Notes: a model not told the origin generated them from the letters alone. Positions 29,192-38,439 are shown, counted from the first letter of the stretch. The stretch: DNA of 41,744 bases from Bacillota bacterium (GCA_023418535.1 JAEZZN010000031.1:1-41744), one strand, 5' to 3'. Numbers and translations are program-made.

Positions 29192-30021
29192 ATATTAAAA
29201 CAATTGCATTAGATATTGATGGTACTTTGTTAGATATAAATGGCAAGATTATGCCTAAAACTAAAAAAGCTTTGCTTGAGCTCCAAGAAAAAGGAATTCA
29301 TTTGATATTGGCTTCTGGTCGTCCAGTTAAATCTATGTTGAAACTTGCTGATGAGCTAGGTTTACATGAACATCACGGTGTAATTTTATCTAATAATGGT
29401 TCTATTGGTTATGACACTAAAAATCATGAAATAATATTTGATACACCAATAGAAAAAGAGTTAGTGCAAGAAATACTCAAATCATTTAAAGGAAAAAATA
29501 TACAAGCTATGGTAGAATCAGGTGAATATTTTCTGGTAAATGATGTATATGCAGGAAATGTTACCTGGAATGGAGAAATTCATAATATTATGGAAAAAGA
29601 AGCAAGGTCTGGAGATTATTTATTAAAAGAAGTAGAAGCCATAGAAGAACACATAGATGATCATGTTAATAAGATATTGACCATAGTAGAACCTGCAGAA
29701 ATAGAAGAAGTAATCAAAGAAAATAAAAAAATATTTGGAGATGAAATCCATGTTGTACAAACCTCACCATATTTTATGGAGTTTGTTAGACCAGAGTCAA
29801 ATAAGGCATATGGATTAAAAAAACTTAAAATTGATCCAGAAACACTTATGTCTTTTGGAGATTCAATGAATGATAAAGAATTAGTCGAATATGCTAAGTA
29901 TGGAGTCGCAATGGGGAATGCTCAAGATGGTGTGAAAGATGTGGCGTACTATGTTACTTCTGACCATAATAATGAAGGCATTTATGAAGCTCTAGTTCAC
30001 TTTGGTTTAATTGAAAAATAA
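29188..30021 (+). CDS. Cof-type HAD-family hydrolase (copy 1)
   Basis: The 277-residue cytoplasmic phosphatase belongs to the Cof/YidA branch of the HAD superfamily. Motif I is LDIDGTLLD (nucleophile Asp9), motif II is the Ser/Thr near LASGRP, motif III is the Lys in NKAYGLKKL, and motif IV is SFGDSMNDKE. A large C2-type cap lies between residues ~85 and 190. Substrates of this family are sugar phosphates or related small molecules, and the beta-glucoside context suits that. AGAGGAG lies before the ATG. A diverged tandem paralogue follows. Confidence 0.9.
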   Translation: MNIKTIALDIDGTLLDINGKIMPKTKKALLELQEKGIHLILASGRPVKSMLKLADELGLHEHHGVILSNNGSIGYDTKNHEIIFDTPIEKELVQEILKSFKGKNIQAMVESGEYFLVNDVYAGNVTWNGEIHNIMEKEARSGDYLLKEVEAIEEHIDDHVNKILTIVEPAEIEEVIKENKKIFGDEIHVVQTSPYFMEFVRPESNKAYGLKKLKIDPETLMSFGDSMNDKELVEYAKYGVAMGNAQDGVKDVAYYVTSDHNNEGIYEALVHFGLIEK

Positions 30022-30034
30022 AATAATATTTATT

Positions 30035-30073
30035 TCCGACTATTCATATATGTAAGGTCGGATATTTATTTTT
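30035..30073 (+). terminator. Weak terminator after HAD copy 1
   Basis: TCCGAC (30035-30040) pairs with GTCGGA (30057-30062), followed by a T-rich stretch (TATTTATTTTT). Confidence 0.45.
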
Positions 30074-30166
30074 AAATAAAACTTGTGTGAATAATATTAA
30101 AAAAGCGCAATATATTTTTATCTAGTATAATATATATTAAAAGAGAATTATAAAAAAGGAGTGATT

Positions 30167-31009
30167 ATGAGTAAGCCAGATATTAAATACCTTGCTTTAG
30201 ATATGGATGGAACTTTATTATCAAGTGACCATATTATATTGCCTAAAACTAAAAAAGCTCTTATGGATTTGCAGGAAAAAGGGATACAACTTATAATAGC
30301 CACAGGTAGGCCATTAAAATCCATTCACCGATATGCAGAAGAGTTAAAATTAGCGGAATATGGTGGTTTGATTATAGGTAGTAATGGTGGGATAATTTAT
30401 GATCCTAAAAAGGATGAAATCTTATACCAGGCTAAACTTTCAAAAGAACAAGTGAAAAGAATTTTTGAAGTGCTAGAAAATTATGAGTTAATACCATACT
30501 TTATTGATGAAGATGATATTCTTTATACACAACAAGACGAAGCCTTGGTTGAAATGTCAAATGGTGAAACTCTTGAAGTTTTTGATTTTGAACTTGCTAT
30601 GTCAGATGATTACTGCTTAAAAAATGTTGGATCTTTGAAAGATTATGTAGACTGGTCAATAGACAAAGTTTTAAATACTGCAAGCCCCAAATATATTGCA
30701 GATAATTATAAAAAAATACAAGCGGAGCTTGGAGAAGATTTTACAGTTGTACCATCCCTAGACTTTATACTAGAAATATTCAGGTCAGATATAAGTAAGG
30801 GTAATGCCTTAGAATTTATAGAAAAAGACTTTAACCATACTATGGCTTTTGGTGATGGTTTGAATGATTATCATATGTTAGAAGTAGCTAAGTACAGCAT
30901 AGCAATGGGTAATGCAGCTGATGAAATAAAAGCATTAGCAACTGACATTACGGATACAAATGACAATGAAGGGATTTATAAGGCTCTTAAAAAATATCAA
31001 ATAATATGA
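30167..31009 (+). CDS. Cof-type HAD-family hydrolase (copy 2)
   Basis: The 280-residue HAD phosphatase has motif I LDMDGTLLSSD, ATGRP at motif II, motif III Lys in DISKGNALEF, and motif IV AFGDGLNDYH. It is clearly a tandem paralogue of the previous gene (PKTKKAL.DLQEKGI near residue 30 in both). I chose ATG 30167, not the GTG six bases earlier, because that GTG overlaps the AAGGAG ribosome site. A possible -10 (TATAAT, near 30127) lies upstream, so it may be transcribed separately. Substrate unknown. Confidence 0.9.
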   Translation: MSKPDIKYLALDMDGTLLSSDHIILPKTKKALMDLQEKGIQLIIATGRPLKSIHRYAEELKLAEYGGLIIGSNGGIIYDPKKDEILYQAKLSKEQVKRIFEVLENYELIPYFIDEDDILYTQQDEALVEMSNGETLEVFDFELAMSDDYCLKNVGSLKDYVDWSIDKVLNTASPKYIADNYKKIQAELGEDFTVVPSLDFILEIFRSDISKGNALEFIEKDFNHTMAFGDGLNDYHMLEVAKYSIAMGNAADEIKALATDITDTNDNEGIYKALKKYQII

Positions 31010-31018
31010 GAAAAATAA

Positions 31019-31061
31019 AAATTAGTTTTAAGCATTATAAACTTAAAACTAATTTTTTTTT
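31019..31061. terminator. Strong terminator after HAD copy 2
   Basis: AAATTAGTTTTAAG (31019-31032) pairs perfectly with CTTAAAACTAATTT (31042-31055), followed by T to 31061. The A-rich left side could make it work in both directions. An open frame across it (31006-31197) is therefore not considered a gene. Confidence 0.88.
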
Positions 31062-31262
31062 CATTTGCCAATGTATAATACAATGCTTGATAGAAGTTGC
31101 TATAGTCTCCTCTTTCAGAAACTACTTTTTCTTCATGGTATTTGCCTTCATCTTTATTTCCGGATTATTTAAAATTTCATTAATATCTGAAGTATAATTA
31201 ATCTTATGGTAATATTTTCCTCAAAAGGCAGTAATTTCACGATATTTTTCACTAAATGTGAT
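31062..31262 (-). pseudogene. Possible decayed gene fragment
   Basis: On the reverse strand this gap reads like protein in pieces: TFSEKYREITAF, then after a stop GKYYHKINYTSDINEILNN in one frame, and GDYSNFYQALYYTLANEKK in another. Stops and a frame change break it up. I recognise no family, and no start with a ribosome site is visible. It may be the remains of a small gene convergent with the HAD genes, or chance in AT-rich DNA. Confidence 0.3.
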
Positions 31263-31296
31263 ACCATATATTAGTAGAAAAGAAAAAGGAAAAATC

Positions 31297-32625
31297 ATGG
31301 AAACAAATCTAACCAAAGGAAATATATTAAAATCATTAATATTATTTTCTATACCAATTATAATAGGGAATATATTTCAACAAATGTACAATATATTTGA
31401 TACATTGATTGTTGGGAAACTTTTAGGGAATATCGCATTGACTGCGGTGGGTTCTTCTTATGCCTTAATGGTTTTAATTAGCTCAATTATAATAGGCTTT
31501 ACTATGGGGGCAAGTGTATCTTTTTCTCGTCATTATGGAGCCAACTCTCATGATAAATTGAAGAGTGCTATTTTTAATTCTTTTATTTTTATTTTAGTTG
31601 TATCTTTGGTTTTAAATATATTGTCATATCTTTTACTAGATAAAATATTGGTTTGGATTAATATACCTAGTGAAGCTTTGGCTATGACTAGAGAATATTT
31701 GAGTATAATTTTTATAGGTATATTTTTTATATTTTTATATAATTTTGTATCATCCATATTAAGATCGATAGGTAATACCAAAATTGCTCTATATTTTTTA
31801 ATATGTTCTACAATAATTAATATCTATTTAGACTATGCTTTTATTAAATATTTTAATATGGGAGTCGCTGGTGCAGCTTGGGCAACAATAATTGCTCAAG
31901 TGTTCGCATCATTAGGAATTACAATGTATTTGGTAATTAAAAGAAAAGATTTATTACCTAAAAAAGAACATATGAAATTTGAAAAATATGTTTTAATGGA
32001 TATAATTGACAATTCTAGTTTAACAGCCATACAACAATCGATTATGAATTTTGGAATATTGATGATACAAGGATTAGTAAATAGTTATGGACTTATAGTA
32101 TCGGCGGCGTTTGCTACAGTAGTAAAAATAGATGCTTTTGCATATATGCCAGCACAAGATTTCGGAAATGCGTTTGCAAGTTTTGTAGCACAAAATAATG
32201 GAGCAAATAACAAAGAAAGAATAGACAAAGGACTTAAATTATCCATGTTAGTTTCTATTATATTTTGTTTAATTTCATCTATATTGGTATATATCTTTGC
32301 TGAAAATCTTATGCTTATTTTTGTAAAAGAAAGCGAAATAGAAGTAATAAAAGTAGGAGTCAATTATCTAAGGACAGAAGGTGTATTTTACATAGGAATA
32401 GGAATACTTTTCTTATGGTATGGATATTATAGAGGATTATCTAGGGGAAAACAGTCCATAATACTAACTGTAATATCACTAGGGCTAAGAGTGCTACTTG
32501 CGAATATTTTACATGTATATTATGGTACATTCGGTATATGGATTAGTATAGTAATTGGCTGGTTCGTAGCAGATTTATATGGATATTATATATATAGAAA
32601 ATTTAAGAAATTGGAAATAGTTTAG
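31297..32625 (+). CDS. MATE-family multidrug/sodium efflux protein
   Basis: The 442-residue antiporter has about 12 hydrophobic segments. It begins METNLTKGNILKSLILFSIP with GNIFQQMYNIFDTLIVGK, the standard opening of NorM/DinF-type MATE proteins, and repeats the pattern in the second half (QQSIMNFGILMIQGLVNSYG). FVAQNNGANNKERI is also characteristic. ATG 31297 is preferred to an upstream GTG because AAAAAGGA lies just before it. It stands alone between two terminators. The exported compounds cannot be predicted. Confidence 0.92.
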   Translation: METNLTKGNILKSLILFSIPIIIGNIFQQMYNIFDTLIVGKLLGNIALTAVGSSYALMVLISSIIIGFTMGASVSFSRHYGANSHDKLKSAIFNSFIFILVVSLVLNILSYLLLDKILVWINIPSEALAMTREYLSIIFIGIFFIFLYNFVSSILRSIGNTKIALYFLICSTIINIYLDYAFIKYFNMGVAGAAWATIIAQVFASLGITMYLVIKRKDLLPKKEHMKFEKYVLMDIIDNSSLTAIQQSIMNFGILMIQGLVNSYGLIVSAAFATVVKIDAFAYMPAQDFGNAFASFVAQNNGANNKERIDKGLKLSMLVSIIFCLISSILVYIFAENLMLIFVKESEIEVIKVGVNYLRTEGVFYIGIGILFLWYGYYRGLSRGKQSIILTVISLGLRVLLANILHVYYGTFGIWISIVIGWFVADLYGYYIYRKFKKLEIV

Positions 32626-32636
32626 TTTAGAATTTA

Positions 32637-32668
32637 GAAGATAGAATTAGCTCTATCTTCTTTTTTTT
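32637..32668 (+). terminator. Terminator after the MATE gene
   Basis: GAAGATAGA (32637-32645) pairs with TCTATCTTC (32652-32660), followed by eight T. Confidence 0.9.
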
Positions 32669-32747
32669 GCTTTGTCGTGATAAAGACGCATTAATTTTAA
32701 TAATTGCTAATATATAAGTGCTTTGTCAGAAAACATATCCATTTTAT

Positions 32748-32756
32748 TGATATAAT
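32748..32756 (+). promoter_or_regulatory. Extended -10 promoter of treR
   Basis: TGATATAAT is a perfect extended -10 element. The nearest -35-like TTGTCA (32723-32728) is 22 bases away, too far for normal spacing, so the extended -10 may carry the activity. Confidence 0.6.
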
Positions 32757-32844
32757 ATATTAATAAAAATGATTTTGAAAAGTGCTAAATTATATAGAAA
32801 CTAAGATTAGATTTAAAATGGTAAATATCCAAAAAGGGGCATAT

Positions 32845-33540
32845 ATGAAAGCTTTATATAAAAAAATCTATGAAGATATTAAAGGAAAAATTGAATCAAA
32901 TAAATTGAAAGTGGGAGAAAATATCCCATCTGAGTCGCAATTACAAATGAAATATAAATGTTCTAGAGATACTGTAAGAAAGGCGACTTCTTTATTAGAA
33001 CAAAATAACTATATTAAAAAGAGTAGAGGAAGACAGGCGACAGTAAAACCTAGAAATAAATATACTTTTCCAACTTCAAAGATTGAATCGTTTAAGGAAT
33101 TAAATATCAGAGGTGGTTTGAAAGCTAAAACTAAAGTAGTTTTTCTTGAATATGGTTTTAAAGGTGAGGATGGATTTTCGTCTAAGTTTAAGAATTGCGT
33201 AAAAGTTGTAAGGTTAAGATCAATGGATGGAGAAAAGAATGTCCTTGATATTGACTATTTGGATGGTGATTTAATACCGGGACTTACAAAGAATATTTGT
33301 GAAAATAGTATTTATGAATTTATTGAAACAAAATTAGGTATAGAGATAGGATATGCTAAAAAAATCGTGACTGTAGAAAAGCCTACAAGTTTAGATATGG
33401 AACTTTTAGGAGTGGATGAAGATGATTTACTTGTAAATGTTGAATCTTACACATTTACAAAGGGTGAGAAACTATTTCAGTCAACGATATCTAAGCACAG
33501 ACATAGCAAATTCCGATTTGAAGCATATGCAACAAGATAA
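32845..33540 (+). CDS. treR: GntR-family trehalose operon repressor TreR
   Basis: The 231-residue repressor has an N-terminal GntR winged helix over residues 1-70 (IPSESQLQMKYKCSRDTVRKA) and a C-terminal UTRA ligand domain (FKELNIRGGLKAKTKVVF, SISKHRH-like FQSTISKHRHSKFRFEA at the end). TreR proteins bind trehalose-6-phosphate and release DNA. ATG 32845 is used because AAAAAGGGGC lies upstream; the in-frame ATG at 32782 has no ribosome site. It precedes treP by 89 bases, within which lies a palindromic operator candidate. Confidence 0.9.
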   Translation: MKALYKKIYEDIKGKIESNKLKVGENIPSESQLQMKYKCSRDTVRKATSLLEQNNYIKKSRGRQATVKPRNKYTFPTSKIESFKELNIRGGLKAKTKVVFLEYGFKGEDGFSSKFKNCVKVVRLRSMDGEKNVLDIDYLDGDLIPGLTKNICENSIYEFIETKLGIEIGYAKKIVTVEKPTSLDMELLGVDEDDLLVNVESYTFTKGEKLFQSTISKHRHSKFRFEAYATR

Positions 33541-33558
33541 AATGTAAAGGATTTCATA

Positions 33559-33587
33559 TTGTAATATATTTTCTCGTATGATAATAT
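33559..33587 (+). promoter_or_regulatory. treP promoter
   Basis: TTGTAA (33559-33564) and TAATAT (33582-33587) are 17 bases apart, with a TG at 33579-33580 forming an extended -10. Confidence 0.65.
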
Positions 33588-33599
33588 CTTCTTAACAAG

Positions 33600-33615
33600 A
33601 CTAGTACGTACAAGT
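33600..33615. promoter_or_regulatory. Candidate TreR operator
   Basis: ACTAGTACGTACAAGT is a near-perfect 16-base palindrome (one mismatched pair) just after the predicted treP start. Its core resembles the GntR-type TreR operator of Bacillus (TTGTATATACAA-like). Confidence 0.65.
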
Positions 33616-33629
33616 AAAAGGGGGAGAGT

Positions 33630-35096
33630 ATGGGAAAATATAGTCAAGATGCCAAAAAACTATTAGAGCTAGTAGGCGGAAAGGAAAATATCAAAGCTGT
33701 TTCACATTGCGTAACAAGGATGAGATTTGTATTATTTGACGAATCTAAAGCAAATGCAGAAGAGATTGAAAAACTTAAATCAGTAAAGGGAAGCTTTACT
33801 CAAGCTGGACAATATCAAGTTATAATTGGTAATGAAGTGGACTTATTTTATAACGACTTTAAAGAAGTTTCAGGACTTGAGGGAGTTTCAAAAGAACAGG
33901 CAAAAGTTGATGCTAAATCAAATCAAACACCACTGCAAAGAATAATGTCAATACTTGCAGAAATATTCGCTCCAATAATACCAGCGATTGTTGTAGGTGG
34001 TTTGATTTTAGGTTTTAGAAATATTTTAGAAGCTGTTCCAATGTTCAATGAACTTGGAGAATTTACATTAAGAGAAGGTAAACAAACCATAGTTCAAATG
34101 TCAACATTTTGGAATGGGGTAAATCATTTCCTATGGTTACCAGGTGAGGCAATATTCCATTTTCTACCAGTAGGTATTACATGGTCAGTAACTAGAAAAA
34201 TGGGTACAACTCAAATTTTAGGTATTGTTTTAGGTATCACATTAGTATCTTCACAACTTTTAAATGCATATGGAGTTGCTAAAGCGGTTGAAGAAGGAAC
34301 AGTACCATTTTGGGACTTTGGATTTGCAAAAATAAATATGATAGGTTATCAAGCACAAGTTATACCGGCTATGCTTGCAGGTTTCACTCTTTCATATTTA
34401 GAAAGATTCTTTAAGAAGATTATACCGGATGCAGTACAGATGATATTTGTACCATTCTTTGCACTATTAATTTCAATTATTGTAGCACATACAATACTTG
34501 GTCCAATTGGTTGGAAGATTGGTTCTGTAATATCTTCAGTAGTATATAAAGGACTTACATCTACACTTAATTGGCTATTTGCAGCAGTATTTGGATTCTT
34601 CTATTCACCACTTGTTATTACCGGTCTTCACCACATGACAAATGCGATAGACTTAGAATTGATTAATGCAACAACAACTGCTACACAACAAGGTACAACA
34701 TTATTATGGCCAATGATTGCTTTATCAAATATAGCTCAAGGTACAGCAGTTGCTGCAACATTATTTGTAAATAGAGGAAATGCAGCACTTAAAGAAGTTG
34801 GAGTTCCAGCTTGGATTTCTGCTTGGCTTGGTGTTACAGAACCAGCTATGTTCGGGGTAAATATTAAATATAGATATCCATTCTTAGCAGCTATGATTGG
34901 TTCATCACTTGCAGGGCTATTCTCAGTAATTACAAATACAGGTGCTCTTTCAATCGGTGTTGGTGGTATTCCAGGAATATTATCATTCCCATTCAATAAA
35001 TGGCCAACATTCCTTGTAGCTATGATAATTTCAATCGGTGTAACATTAGTATTAACAGTTCTTTTCTCAAAAAGACAAAAATCTAAAATGATATAG
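33630..35096 (+). CDS. treP: PTS trehalose-specific EIIBC
   Basis: The 488-residue permease brings trehalose in as trehalose-6-phosphate. The N-terminal EIIB has Cys27 in VSHCVTRMRF. The EIIC membrane domain (~100-480) includes LHHMTNAIDLELI and WISAWLGVTEPAMFGVN. It ends at residue 488 with no EIIA domain, as is normal for TreP, so an external EIIA is needed. The C-terminal domain of the EIIBCA protein at 25639 is one candidate. AAGGGGGAGAG lies before the ATG. It lies between treR and treC, and trehalose specificity is inferred from these neighbours and overall similarity. Confidence 0.93.
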   Translation: MGKYSQDAKKLLELVGGKENIKAVSHCVTRMRFVLFDESKANAEEIEKLKSVKGSFTQAGQYQVIIGNEVDLFYNDFKEVSGLEGVSKEQAKVDAKSNQTPLQRIMSILAEIFAPIIPAIVVGGLILGFRNILEAVPMFNELGEFTLREGKQTIVQMSTFWNGVNHFLWLPGEAIFHFLPVGITWSVTRKMGTTQILGIVLGITLVSSQLLNAYGVAKAVEEGTVPFWDFGFAKINMIGYQAQVIPAMLAGFTLSYLERFFKKIIPDAVQMIFVPFFALLISIIVAHTILGPIGWKIGSVISSVVYKGLTSTLNWLFAAVFGFFYSPLVITGLHHMTNAIDLELINATTTATQQGTTLLWPMIALSNIAQGTAVAATLFVNRGNAALKEVGVPAWISAWLGVTEPAMFGVNIKYRYPFLAAMIGSSLAGLFSVITNTGALSIGVGGIPGILSFPFNKWPTFLVAMIISIGVTLVLTVLFSKRQKSKMI

Positions 35097-35115
35097 AATT
35101 TAAGATTAAAAAGAT

Positions 35116-35143
35116 GAGGAGTTCATTTTAGAACTCCTCGTTT
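35116..35143 (+). terminator. Terminator or attenuating hairpin between treP and treC
   Basis: GAGGAGTTC (35116-35124) pairs with GAACTCCTC (35131-35139), followed by GTTTTA. The weak T run suggests partial termination, giving less treC than treP transcript. Confidence 0.7.
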
Positions 35144-35164
35144 TATTAGAAGATTGGAGTAAAT

Positions 35165-36793
35165 ATGGATTTTAAGGATAAAGTAGTTTATCAAATATAT
35201 ATTAAATCCTTTCAAGATACAGATGGTGATGGCATAGGTGATTTGAAAGGTATAACTAAAAGACTCCCACAATTAAAAGATTTGGGAGTTGATATTGTAT
35301 GGATTACACCTTTTTTTAAGTCTCCTCAATATGATAATGGATATGATGTAGCAGATTACAAATCTATCGATCCTTTATTTGGAGATTTTGATGATTTTCA
35401 TGAAATGATGAAGATTGCTAAATCACTTGGAATTGAAATTATGCTTGATATGGTGTTTAATCATACTTCAACTGAGCATGAATGGTTTCAAAAAGCTATA
35501 AATGGCGATAAAAAATATCAGGATTACTACATATTTAAAGAATCAAATTATGGAGCTCCAACAAATTGGTTATCAAAATTTGGTGGAAGTGCCTGGGAAT
35601 ATGTTGAAGATCTTGATAAATGGTATTTACACCTATTTCATGTAAAACAAGCTGATTTAAACTGGGATAATCCAGATTTAAGACAAGAAATATATGAAGT
35701 AGTTGATTTTTGGAAATCAAAAGGTGTATCAGGGTTTAGACTTGATGTTGTAAATCTAATATCAAAACCTGAAATATTTGAAGATGATTATGAAGGGGAT
35801 GGAAGAAGATTTTATACAGATGGGCCAAATGTTCACAAATATTTGAAGGAACTTGCACGTGAAGGTGGATTTAGTGAATTGATTACTGTTGGAGAAATGA
35901 GTTCTACATCAATAGATAATTGTATTCTTTACTCAAATCCGGATGAAAAAGAATTGTCCATGGTATTTAATTTCCATCATTTAAAGGTAGATTATAAAGA
36001 TGGTCAAAAATGGGTGCTTGATGAAGTCAGATGGGATGAATTATTTGGTTTATTTGATGAATGGCAAACAGCTATGCAAGAGAATGGTGGATGGTCTGCT
36101 TGGTTTTTCAATAATCATGACCAACCAAGGGCTATTTCAAGATTTACTGACGATATAAATTATCATTATGAATCGGCAACGTTGATTGGTACATTGACAC
36201 ATATGATGAGAGGGACTCCATATATATATCAAGGGGAAGAAATAGGCACATCAAATCCACGATTTGAAACAATTGAAGAATATATTGATGTTGAAAGTCA
36301 AAACTATTACAATATATTACTTGATGAAGGTAAGACTCCAGAAGAAGCGCTTCATATAATTTCTGAAAGATCTAGAGATGATGGCAGGACTCCAGTAGCG
36401 TGGGAAGAAAACTCGCCATACCATGGATTTTCAACAGTTAAACCTTGGATTGGTTTTGGAAAGATAAGTAATTTTTATGATAGGGATTTGAATAGTGATA
36501 AATCCATTTATAAATATTATCAAGAGCTTATAAAACTTAGAAAAAATCATAAATCTATTTCTCATGGAAAATATAAAAAAGTGGATTCTATTTATCAAAC
36601 ATATGCATTTGAACGTGTATATGATGATGAATCCGTACTTGTTATGCTTAATTTTACAGGGGATGAGATGGATTTGGAATTTTCTGAGGAGATTGTCGAG
36701 AAATATAATGAAGGTGAAATTTTGATAAATAATTATGAGAATTTTGACATTAAGAAATTGAAACCTTATCAGGGAGTTGTTATAAGGAAGTAA
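35165..36793 (+). CDS. treC: Alpha,alpha-phosphotrehalase (trehalose-6-phosphate hydrolase, GH13)
   Basis: The cytoplasmic enzyme splits trehalose-6-phosphate into glucose and glucose-6-phosphate. The 542-residue GH13 protein opens VVYQIYIKSFQDTDGDGIGD. Region I DMVFNH is near residue 95, nucleophile Asp194 is in GFRLDVVN, acid/base Glu244 in TVGEMSS, and the third carboxylate Asp319 in FFNNHDQPR. A normal C-terminal beta domain follows. It is preceded by TTGGAGTAAAT and by treP. The same symbol is given as treA in Bacillus. Confidence 0.94.
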   Translation: MDFKDKVVYQIYIKSFQDTDGDGIGDLKGITKRLPQLKDLGVDIVWITPFFKSPQYDNGYDVADYKSIDPLFGDFDDFHEMMKIAKSLGIEIMLDMVFNHTSTEHEWFQKAINGDKKYQDYYIFKESNYGAPTNWLSKFGGSAWEYVEDLDKWYLHLFHVKQADLNWDNPDLRQEIYEVVDFWKSKGVSGFRLDVVNLISKPEIFEDDYEGDGRRFYTDGPNVHKYLKELAREGGFSELITVGEMSSTSIDNCILYSNPDEKELSMVFNFHHLKVDYKDGQKWVLDEVRWDELFGLFDEWQTAMQENGGWSAWFFNNHDQPRAISRFTDDINYHYESATLIGTLTHMMRGTPYIYQGEEIGTSNPRFETIEEYIDVESQNYYNILLDEGKTPEEALHIISERSRDDGRTPVAWEENSPYHGFSTVKPWIGFGKISNFYDRDLNSDKSIYKYYQELIKLRKNHKSISHGKYKKVDSIYQTYAFERVYDDESVLVMLNFTGDEMDLEFSEEIVEKYNEGEILINNYENFDIKKLKPYQGVVIRK

Positions 36794-36798
36794 TTGTG

Positions 36799-36842
36799 TG
36801 GCGGAATAGAAATTATTTGAAAATTTCTATCTCGCCATTTTT
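36799..36842 (+). terminator. Terminator of the trehalose cluster
   Basis: TGGCGGAATAGAAATT (36799-36814) pairs with AATTTCTATCTCGCCA (36822-36837), with a small internal mismatch, followed by five T. Confidence 0.85.
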
Positions 36843-36979
36843 GATTTTAAACTTAAAATGGTTTTATTTATCGAGTACGATTGGATTTGATATATTTGTA
36901 AAAAACTAAAAATATATCATTATACAAAAAATTTTTAAAATTATTTATTCAAGGAGTATAATCTCTAATGGAGGTTAAA

Positions 36980-38272
36980 ATGAAGAAAATTTATAAAATG
37001 GAAAGTGAAACCCATTACTTAAAGAAACTTAATTTAATCGCATATGGATCAATTATTGGAATATTGGTTGGTGTGCTTATTTCGATATATAGGAAACTTG
37101 TTGTATTTTTGCAAGGAAAGATGATTTTGTTTTATGAAAGTGGAAAATCTTCAATTTTAAGTTTTTTGTTAGTTTTATTTGTAATAATCATTTTTGGACT
37201 TATAGTTGGGGTGTTGACACAAATTGAGCCTAAAATCGGTGGTTCAGGAATTCCACAGGTTGCAGGTCAGATGAAGGGATTAATGAGAATTAATTGGAAA
37301 AAAGTTTTGCCATTTAAGTTTGTGGGAGGTCTTATTGGACTTGCAACTGGATTGACGGTTGGAAGGGAAGGTCCTTCAGTACAAATGGGTGCGACAGTTG
37401 GTCAAGCTATAGCTGAGATTAGAAGGAAAGATGATAAAAATAAGAAATTATTTATAACGGCCGGAGCAGCAGCGGGATTATCATCTGCATTTAATGCACC
37501 AATTTCAGGGTTTGTATTTGTGCTTGAAGAATTGCATCAAAAGTTTGATAAATACATATTTTTAATAGCGGCATCGGCTGCGTTTTTAGCAGACTATGTC
37601 TCAGTTTTTGTATTTGGGACAAAACCTGTAATAAATGTTGGATATCTTAAGGAAATTCCTATTGAAAAATATTATTTGATTATATTACTTGCGGTTTTAA
37701 TAGGCTTTTTATCACAATATTTTATAAAGGGAATTTTTTTTGTAAAGAGATTTTATCAAAAATTAAAATTACCTACATATTTAAAAATAGTTATTCCATT
37801 CGTAGTGACTGCAATTGCTATAATTTTATTTCCAAATTTATTTGGTTCTGGTGAAGGGTTTATATTTTTACCATTGGGATTAAATCCTGATATCAAGACA
37901 CAAATTCTTCTTCTAATAGTAAAATTTATACTTTTACTTTTAGCGTTTTGCTCTGGAATGCCAGGTGGAATATTTTTACCAATGCTTGTGCTTGGAGCTC
38001 TAATCGGAAATATATTTGCAAGCATTATGGTAAGTATTGGATTACTTACTCAAGACTATATTATGATATTTTCACTAATTGCAATGGCTGCAAACTTCTC
38101 CGCGATAGTTCGAAGTCCACTTACTGCAATGCTTTTAATACTTGAAATGACAGGGGCATTTATTTATTTTCTACCAATTGGACTTGGTGCCATGATTTCA
38201 TACTTAATGATTGATATAATCAAAATAAAGCCTGTATATGAAATGCTTCTTGAAATGATGGTGAAAAAATAA
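36980..38272 (+). CDS. clcA: ClC-family H+/Cl- exchange transporter
   Basis: The 430-residue ClC protein has all three selectivity signatures: GGSGIPQVAG, GREGPSVQMGA with the gating Glu, and GMPGGIFLPML. The internal proton glutamate region VLEELHQKF is present, which in ClC-ec1 marks an antiporter rather than a channel. About ten membrane segments are visible. ATG 36980 is the likely start because GGAGG lies five bases upstream; the in-frame ATG at 36968 partly overlaps that site. No CBS domains are present. A perfect hairpin lies downstream. Roles in other bacteria include acid tolerance. Confidence 0.9.
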   Translation: MKKIYKMESETHYLKKLNLIAYGSIIGILVGVLISIYRKLVVFLQGKMILFYESGKSSILSFLLVLFVIIIFGLIVGVLTQIEPKIGGSGIPQVAGQMKGLMRINWKKVLPFKFVGGLIGLATGLTVGREGPSVQMGATVGQAIAEIRRKDDKNKKLFITAGAAAGLSSAFNAPISGFVFVLEELHQKFDKYIFLIAASAAFLADYVSVFVFGTKPVINVGYLKEIPIEKYYLIILLAVLIGFLSQYFIKGIFFVKRFYQKLKLPTYLKIVIPFVVTAIAIILFPNLFGSGEGFIFLPLGLNPDIKTQILLLIVKFILLLLAFCSGMPGGIFLPMLVLGALIGNIFASIMVSIGLLTQDYIMIFSLIAMAANFSAIVRSPLTAMLLILEMTGAFIYFLPIGLGAMISYLMIDIIKIKPVYEMLLEMMVKK

Positions 38273-38356
38273 AATTTACTTTAATTGTTAAATACAGTTT
38301 AGGAATAGTATAACATTTACGGATATAATAAATCTTGTAAATAATAAATGAATATA

Positions 38357-38399
38357 TGGGCACCAATTTCAAGTTGTACTTGAAATTGGTGCCCAGTTT
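38357..38399. terminator. Perfect 17-bp palindromic hairpin, probable terminator
   Basis: TGGGCACCAATTTCAAG and its exact complement CTTGAAATTGGTGCCCA enclose the loop TTGTA, followed by GTTTTATTG. It could end clcA transcription, although the T run is short. A nearly identical right half (loop and right arm) lies at 1503-1522, beside the IS element tip, so this hairpin may belong to a dispersed repeat family. Confidence 0.75.
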
Positions 38400-38439
38400 T
38401 ATTGTAATTATGTAAAATACAGCATTTAAGGAGGTTCAC

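Noticed and set aside
31006..31197. Forward 63-codon frame after the second HAD gene
   Set aside because: It spans a strong terminator, overlaps the HAD stop and lacks a ribosome site.
36843..36979. Fluoride riboswitch before the ClC gene
   Set aside because: No riboswitch-like conserved core is visible, and the protein has the GREGP motif of chloride antiporters rather than the fluoride-type variant.
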